Of a stretch of DNA of 7,899 nucleotides, positions 4,518 through 7,899 are shown one piece after another (the first letter of the stretch is position 1; the number at the start of each line of letters is the position of its first letter). The DNA comes from Nitrospiria bacterium (GTDB lineage: Bacteria; Nitrospirota; CAKKRA01; 9FT-COMBO-42-15), in the NCBI GenBank assembly GCA_919903585.1, contig CAKKST010000372.1, positions 1 through 7,899 of the forward strand. Direction: 5' to 3'. The translations under genes and the position numbers were made by a program. The notes beneath the pieces are model-generated. The model made no database searches, was not told where the DNA came from, and saw only the letters and a list, made by a program, of their open reading frames with translations.

Positions 4518-5924
4518 ATGAAGACCTACGATGTGATAATTGTCGGCGCAGGGCCTGCGGGTATCTTTGCTGCAATGGAGCTTGTCAAGCTAAATTCAGG
4601 CATGAAGATACTCCTTATTGAAAGGGGCGGCGATATCCAGCACCGCTCCTGTCCGGCTATTATAAAGAACATGCCCTGTGCCCAATTTAACTGCAACCTA
4701 TGCGGCATGTTATGCGGCTGGGGAGGCGCAGGCGCTTTCAGCGATGGCAAGCTGAACCTGTCCACGCAGATAGGCGGCTTTCTTAATCAATATCTTGATG
4801 AGGAGAGCCTTGCTGAACTTGTTCAATATGTGGATGATATATACATACAACACGGCGCGCCAAAGGAGATATACGGTACAGATGAAAAGAAGGTTCAGAG
4901 GCTCAGTGATACTGCTATTAAATATGACCTGAAACTGATACCATCAAGGATCAGACATCTTGGAAGCGACAGGAGCGTATCCTTCTTGAATGAACTGTAT
5001 AAGGTGCTGCACGAAAAGGTTGAGATCAGACTCCATACAGAAATAGAACATATGATTGTGAAGGAGAAGAGGGCGGTTGGTGTAAAAACAACAAAGGGCG
5101 AGGAAATATTTGCAGAGGATATTATCCTTGCACCCGGCAGGGGAGGGGCAGGATGGCTTGAGAAGGAGGCAAGGAGGCTCAAGCTTACTACACTGAATAA
5201 TCCTGTTGATATTGGCGTGCGTGTGGAGGTGCCTGCTACAGTTATGAAGGAGCTTACAGATGCCATCTATGAGGCAAAGCTGATATTTTATTCAAAAAAG
5301 TTTGATGATCAGGTGAGGACATTCTGCATGAATCCCTATGGCGAGGTGGTAAAGGAGTTCAACCGTGGGCTTGCAACTGTTAACGGCCACAGCTATGCAA
5401 ATAAAAAACTGGAGAATACCAATTTTGCAATACTTGTAAGCACATTCTTTACAGAACCATTCCATGAGCCGATTGCCTATGGCGAATACATTGCACGGCT
5501 TGCCAATCTTTTAGGCGGCGGCATAATTGTCCAGCGTCTTGGTGATTTGAAGATGGGTAAAAGGTCAACATCTGAGAGGATAAAGAGGGGGCTTGTAAAA
5601 CCGTCACTCAAGGATGCAACACCTGGGGATCTGAGTTTTGCCATCCCCTACCGCCACCTGACAGATATCCTTGAGATGCTTGAGACAATGGATAATGTTG
5701 CACCGGGGGTGAACTCAAGACATACGCTCTTATATGGCGTTGAGGTGAAATTCTATTCCATGCGTATAAAGCTTTCAAAGAGCCTTGAGACAGAGATACC
5801 GCACCTCTTTGCAATAGGAGATGGCGCAGGCGTGAGCCGGGGGCTTATTCAGGCCTCTGCATCAGGTGTTGCAGTGGCGAGGGAGATTAAAAAGAGGCTG
5901 ACTGTGGCAGGGGCTGCTGGATGA
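4518..5924 (+). CDS. FAD-dependent oxidoreductase, COG2509 type
   Basis: This 468-residue flavoprotein is of the uncharacterised 'FAD-dependent dehydrogenase' group (COG2509). The N-terminal FAD dinucleotide fold is MKTYDVIIVGAGPAGIFAAM with GAGPAG at 10-15 and the ribose-binding acidic residue E35 in LLIERGG. It is followed by a cysteine-rich loop (C45, C54, C59, C62, C66) running into CGWGGAGAFSDGKLN (66-80). The second FAD block near the C-terminus is LFAIGDGAGVSRGLIQASASG (about 430-450). The substrate and electron partner are not known for this family. The cysteines could be redox-active or hold a metal or Fe-S centre; this is inference. It starts ten bases after surE and overlaps pcm by four bases (ATGA), so it is translationally tied to both. 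Confidence 0.88.
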   Translation: MKTYDVIIVGAGPAGIFAAMELVKLNSGMKILLIERGGDIQHRSCPAIIKNMPCAQFNCNLCGMLCGWGGAGAFSDGKLNLSTQIGGFLNQYLDEESLAELVQYVDDIYIQHGAPKEIYGTDEKKVQRLSDTAIKYDLKLIPSRIRHLGSDRSVSFLNELYKVLHEKVEIRLHTEIEHMIVKEKRAVGVKTTKGEEIFAEDIILAPGRGGAGWLEKEARRLKLTTLNNPVDIGVRVEVPATVMKELTDAIYEAKLIFYSKKFDDQVRTFCMNPYGEVVKEFNRGLATVNGHSYANKKLENTNFAILVSTFFTEPFHEPIAYGEYIARLANLLGGGIIVQRLGDLKMGKRSTSERIKRGLVKPSLKDATPGDLSFAIPYRHLTDILEMLETMDNVAPGVNSRHTLLYGVEVKFYSMRIKLSKSLETEIPHLFAIGDGAGVSRGLIQASASGVAVAREIKKRLTVAGAAG

Positions 5925-6577
5925 ACTTTGAATCTGCAAGGCAGCGGATGGTGAAGGAACAGCTTATACCGCGCGGTATAAGTGACCTGCGGGTGCTAAC
6001 TGCCATGCGAAAGGTGCCGAGGCACCTCTTTGTAGAGGAGGCCTTGCAGGACAGGGCCTATGGCGATTATGCCCTGCCGATTGGCGAGGGACAAACCATA
6101 TCACAGCCATATATGGTTGCATTGATGACAGAGGCCCTTGAACTGAAGGGTGATGAGATTATGCTTGAGATTGGCACAGGCTCAGGTTATCAGGCTGCCA
6201 TACTTGCAGAGCTGACAAAAGAGGTCTATTCCATAGAGAGGATAGCGCCCCTTGCAGTGAGGGCAAAGAGGATTATTGACGGCCTTGGCTATAAAAATGT
6301 AGAGATAAAGATTTCTGACGGCACGCTCGGATGGGAGGGGAAGGGGCCATTTGACGGGATAACCGTAACAGCCAGCGCGCCTGATATACCAAAGTCTCTG
6401 ATTGACCAGCTCAGGATCGGCGGCAGGCTCGTGATCCCTGTAGGCGGAAGGTATTATCAAACCTTAATGAAGGTGGTAAGGAAGAAGGATGGCATTACAA
6501 AGATGGCCCTGACAGAGTGCGTATTTGTGCCGCTCATTGGCACTTATGGATGGAAAGACGGGGAGAGGGAAGGGTGA
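5921..6577 (+). CDS. pcm: Protein-L-isoaspartate O-methyltransferase
   Basis: Pcm methylates L-isoaspartyl residues in aged proteins with SAM, starting their repair to aspartate. The family marks are all present: RVLTAMRKVPRHLFV (24-38), ALPIGEGQTISQPYMVALMTE (51-71) with the substrate-site S61, SAM motif I LEIGTGSGYQAA (82-93), acidic E106 in VYSIER, ISDGTLGW (131-138), and the C-terminal VPLIGTYGW (203-211). At 218 residues it is close to the usual length. The last seven residues (KDGEREG) are coded by a purine-only G-rich stretch and look like an appended tail. The ATG overlaps the preceding stop. Pairing with surE is a widespread arrangement, also found in enterobacteria, consistent with a macromolecule-maintenance operon. 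Confidence 0.95.
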   Translation: MNFESARQRMVKEQLIPRGISDLRVLTAMRKVPRHLFVEEALQDRAYGDYALPIGEGQTISQPYMVALMTEALELKGDEIMLEIGTGSGYQAAILAELTKEVYSIERIAPLAVRAKRIIDGLGYKNVEIKISDGTLGWEGKGPFDGITVTASAPDIPKSLIDQLRIGGRLVIPVGGRYYQTLMKVVRKKDGITKMALTECVFVPLIGTYGWKDGEREG

Positions 6578-6608
6578 GGGGGAATTTGAAATTTGAGATT
6601 TTAATCCT

Positions 6609-7739
6609 ATGGAGATATATACATTAGCAAAGGGTGAGGTAGATAAATTCCTGAAGAGAAGAAGGAAGGCAAAGTATGAGGAGGATGAGTTTGATGTAAG
6701 GCTTGACCTCATCTTCAGGGAGATATTGCAGAAGGCCAATGAATTTGTCCCTTCAGAATCAGGCTCTATCCTCCTTGATGACCCTGCAAAAAAGAGCCCC
6801 CTTTTAGAGAAAAATGATCTTGTCTTTGTTGCCTGCTTTGGGCCGGGCTCTTCAAAATTAGTAGGCGTGTCCCTGCCTGCAACAAAGGGGATTGTGGGGC
6901 ACACATACTGCACAGGCCAGCCATATATCAGCCCTGATGTAAAAGACGACAAACATTTTTATTCCGAGATAGACAAGAAGACGCAGTTTATAACCAAATC
7001 CATAATATGCGTCCCTGTTGTAATCGGCAAGTCGGTCTGCGGTGTAATAGAACTTTTAAACAGATTGGAAAAGGTTAATTATACAAAGGAGGATCTGAAT
7101 CTCCTTGAGATATTTGCCGCCTATACATCCACACTGATACAGAATGCCCTTGATGCAAAGAGGCATAAGGAGCTTTCAAAAGAAGACAGCCTTACAGGCC
7201 TGTTTAATGACAGGTTCTTCCACACACAGCTTGATATTGAAATAAGAAGGGCCAAGGAGCAGCGGAGGGAGCTGAGCCTTATATTCCTTGACCTTGATAA
7301 TTTCAAGCCAGTGAATGACAACCACGGCCACCTTGCGGGGAGCCGCGTGCTTACAGAGGTTGGCGCTATTTTGAGGGATGTTATAATAGCGGAGGAGGCT
7401 GTGATATCAAGATACGGCGGTGATGAGTTTGTAATAATCCTTCCGGGCATAAACTATGAAGAGGCATATAAAATAGGTCTGAAGATAAGGGACACGGTTA
7501 AGGATTTTGTTTTTTTAAAGGATGTGAGCCCCTATGGGGACCCCGCATATCATATAAAGGATGTTATAACCGCCAGCATTGGCATTGCATCCTACCTTGA
7601 CTGCATAACTTGCCAGAGAAAGATAGAAGAGGATAAAAATCTTTTCATAAAATTAGCTGATGAGGCAATGTACAAGGCAAAGGAGGCTGGAAGAGACAGG
7701 GTCTGCCTGAGGCGCGGGGATGATACCTTCCAGTTCTGA
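6609..7739 (+). CDS. GAF-GGDEF protein, diguanylate cyclase
   Basis: This soluble 376-residue protein has no membrane segment or signal peptide. A GAF sensory domain spans about 28-182 (LDLIFREILQKANEFVPSESGSILL; GIVGHTYCTGQPYISPDV; SIICVPVVIGKSVCGVIELLNR). A short helix leads to DSLTGLFNDRFF (193-204) and the GGDEF domain. LDLDNFKPVNDNHGH (227-241) contributes the first metal Asp, and RYGGDEF (268-274) is an intact active-site loop, so it should make cyclic di-GMP from two GTP. The inhibitory RxxD motif expected seven to four residues before the R of RYGGDEF is AEEA, so product inhibition at the usual I-site is unlikely. A Cys pair DCITCQ (331-335) lies within the C-terminal part. The GAF ligand is unknown. 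The ribosome binding site is weak, and the gene begins 31 bases after pcm. Confidence 0.92.
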   Translation: MEIYTLAKGEVDKFLKRRRKAKYEEDEFDVRLDLIFREILQKANEFVPSESGSILLDDPAKKSPLLEKNDLVFVACFGPGSSKLVGVSLPATKGIVGHTYCTGQPYISPDVKDDKHFYSEIDKKTQFITKSIICVPVVIGKSVCGVIELLNRLEKVNYTKEDLNLLEIFAAYTSTLIQNALDAKRHKELSKEDSLTGLFNDRFFHTQLDIEIRRAKEQRRELSLIFLDLDNFKPVNDNHGHLAGSRVLTEVGAILRDVIIAEEAVISRYGGDEFVIILPGINYEEAYKIGLKIRDTVKDFVFLKDVSPYGDPAYHIKDVITASIGIASYLDCITCQRKIEEDKNLFIKLADEAMYKAKEAGRDRVCLRRGDDTFQF

Positions 7740-7759
7740 AAATGATAAACGGCTTCGTA

Positions 7760-7800
7760 AAAAGTCCAAGAGGGCGAGGCAGCGCCTCGCCCCTACTTTT
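7760..7800. terminator. G+C-rich hairpin between the cyclase gene and cysS
   Basis: GGGCGAGGC (7772-7780) and GCCTCGCCC (7784-7792) form a perfect 9-bp stem with an AGC loop. AAAAGT (7760-7765) can pair outside it with ACTTTT (7795-7800) across a bulge. Only four Ts follow, so it could terminate or weaken transcription, act in both directions, or be a remnant of a dispersed palindromic repeat. The preceding GGCTTCGTAAAAAGTCC words resemble such repeats as I remember them. Confidence 0.5.
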
Positions 7801-7811
7801 AAAGGATATCA

Positions 7812-7899
7812 TTGATAAGGGTATATAATACATTTAAGGGTGAAAAAGAGGATTTTATTCCTCAAAAAAATAATGAGGTAAAGATGTATGTCTGCGGCC
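7812..7899 (+). CDS. cysS: Cysteinyl-tRNA synthetase, 5' end only
   Basis: A 29-codon fragment runs off the right edge. The translation contains RVYNTFKGEKEDF (residues 3-15) and KMYVCG (24-29), which is the diagnostic start of class I CysRS; the last Cys is the first zinc ligand that selects cysteine. The enzyme charges tRNA-Cys with cysteine in the cytoplasm. The only possible start is TTG 7812, since a stop (TAA 7800-7802) lies just upstream in frame; AGGA (7803-7806) is five bases before it. The alignment with family N-termini supports this start. Confidence 0.9.
   Translation, partial: MIRVYNTFKGEKEDFIPQKNNEVKMYVCG

Noticed and set aside
6464..6952. 162-codon minus-strand open frame across the pcm/cyclase junction
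   Set aside because: Ser/Phe/Leu-rich composition typical of an antisense frame; both plus-strand genes are strongly supported by motifs.

Overview
The window reads as a chromosomal segment from a Gram-negative-type, uncultured environmental bacterium. The gene order ihfA-like / short merR / tRNA-Pro / surE, the heavy use of AGG and AGA arginine codons, the moderate G+C and the COG2509-type flavoprotein would fit a Nitrospirota or deltaproteobacterial lineage. This placement is from memory of such genomes and is tentative.

Region 1-1949 is accessory DNA. Bases 1-388 hold no convincing gene, but do hold a row of three hairpins at the left edge, a good promoter pointing left (-35 158-163, -10 135-140) and a good promoter pointing right (294-322). 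The right-facing promoter drives a two-gene DUF433/DUF5615 (VapBC-like) toxin-antitoxin operon (389-1000). A second two-gene module follows, DUF4258 plus a YgiT-type zinc-finger protein (1216-1754, ATGA overlap). Each module is followed, in the same orientation, by a copy of an 85-base structured repeat (1007-1091 and 1774-1858, 4 differences). The first copy runs on through more nested palindromes to a GTTAGGC core 26 bases before the next gene. This layout resembles an integrase-less integron cassette array (CALIN-like), although the sites are imperfect and one is unusually long.

Region 1950-2648 is a stand-alone class I SAM methyltransferase. A consensus-like sigma70 promoter (2654-2682) begins five bases after it and leads into a long leader carrying a perfect 13-base inverted repeat. 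Then come an IHF-alpha/HU gene (2882-3205), a short MerR-type regulator (3243-3596), tRNA-Pro(GGG) (3606-3682) and an intrinsic terminator (3704-3730).

Region 3752-7739 is a tight same-strand gene string: surE (nucleotidase), a COG2509 FAD oxidoreductase with a five-cysteine N-terminal cluster, pcm (protein-isoaspartate repair; ATGA overlap) and a soluble GAF-GGDEF diguanylate cyclase without an RxxD inhibitory site. After a G+C-rich hairpin, the 5' end of cysS runs off the right edge. SurE and Pcm are housekeeping/stress-survival partners in many bacteria. The flavoprotein and cyclase sit with them, suggesting a maintenance or stress-response operon, but no direct functional link can be read from the sequence.
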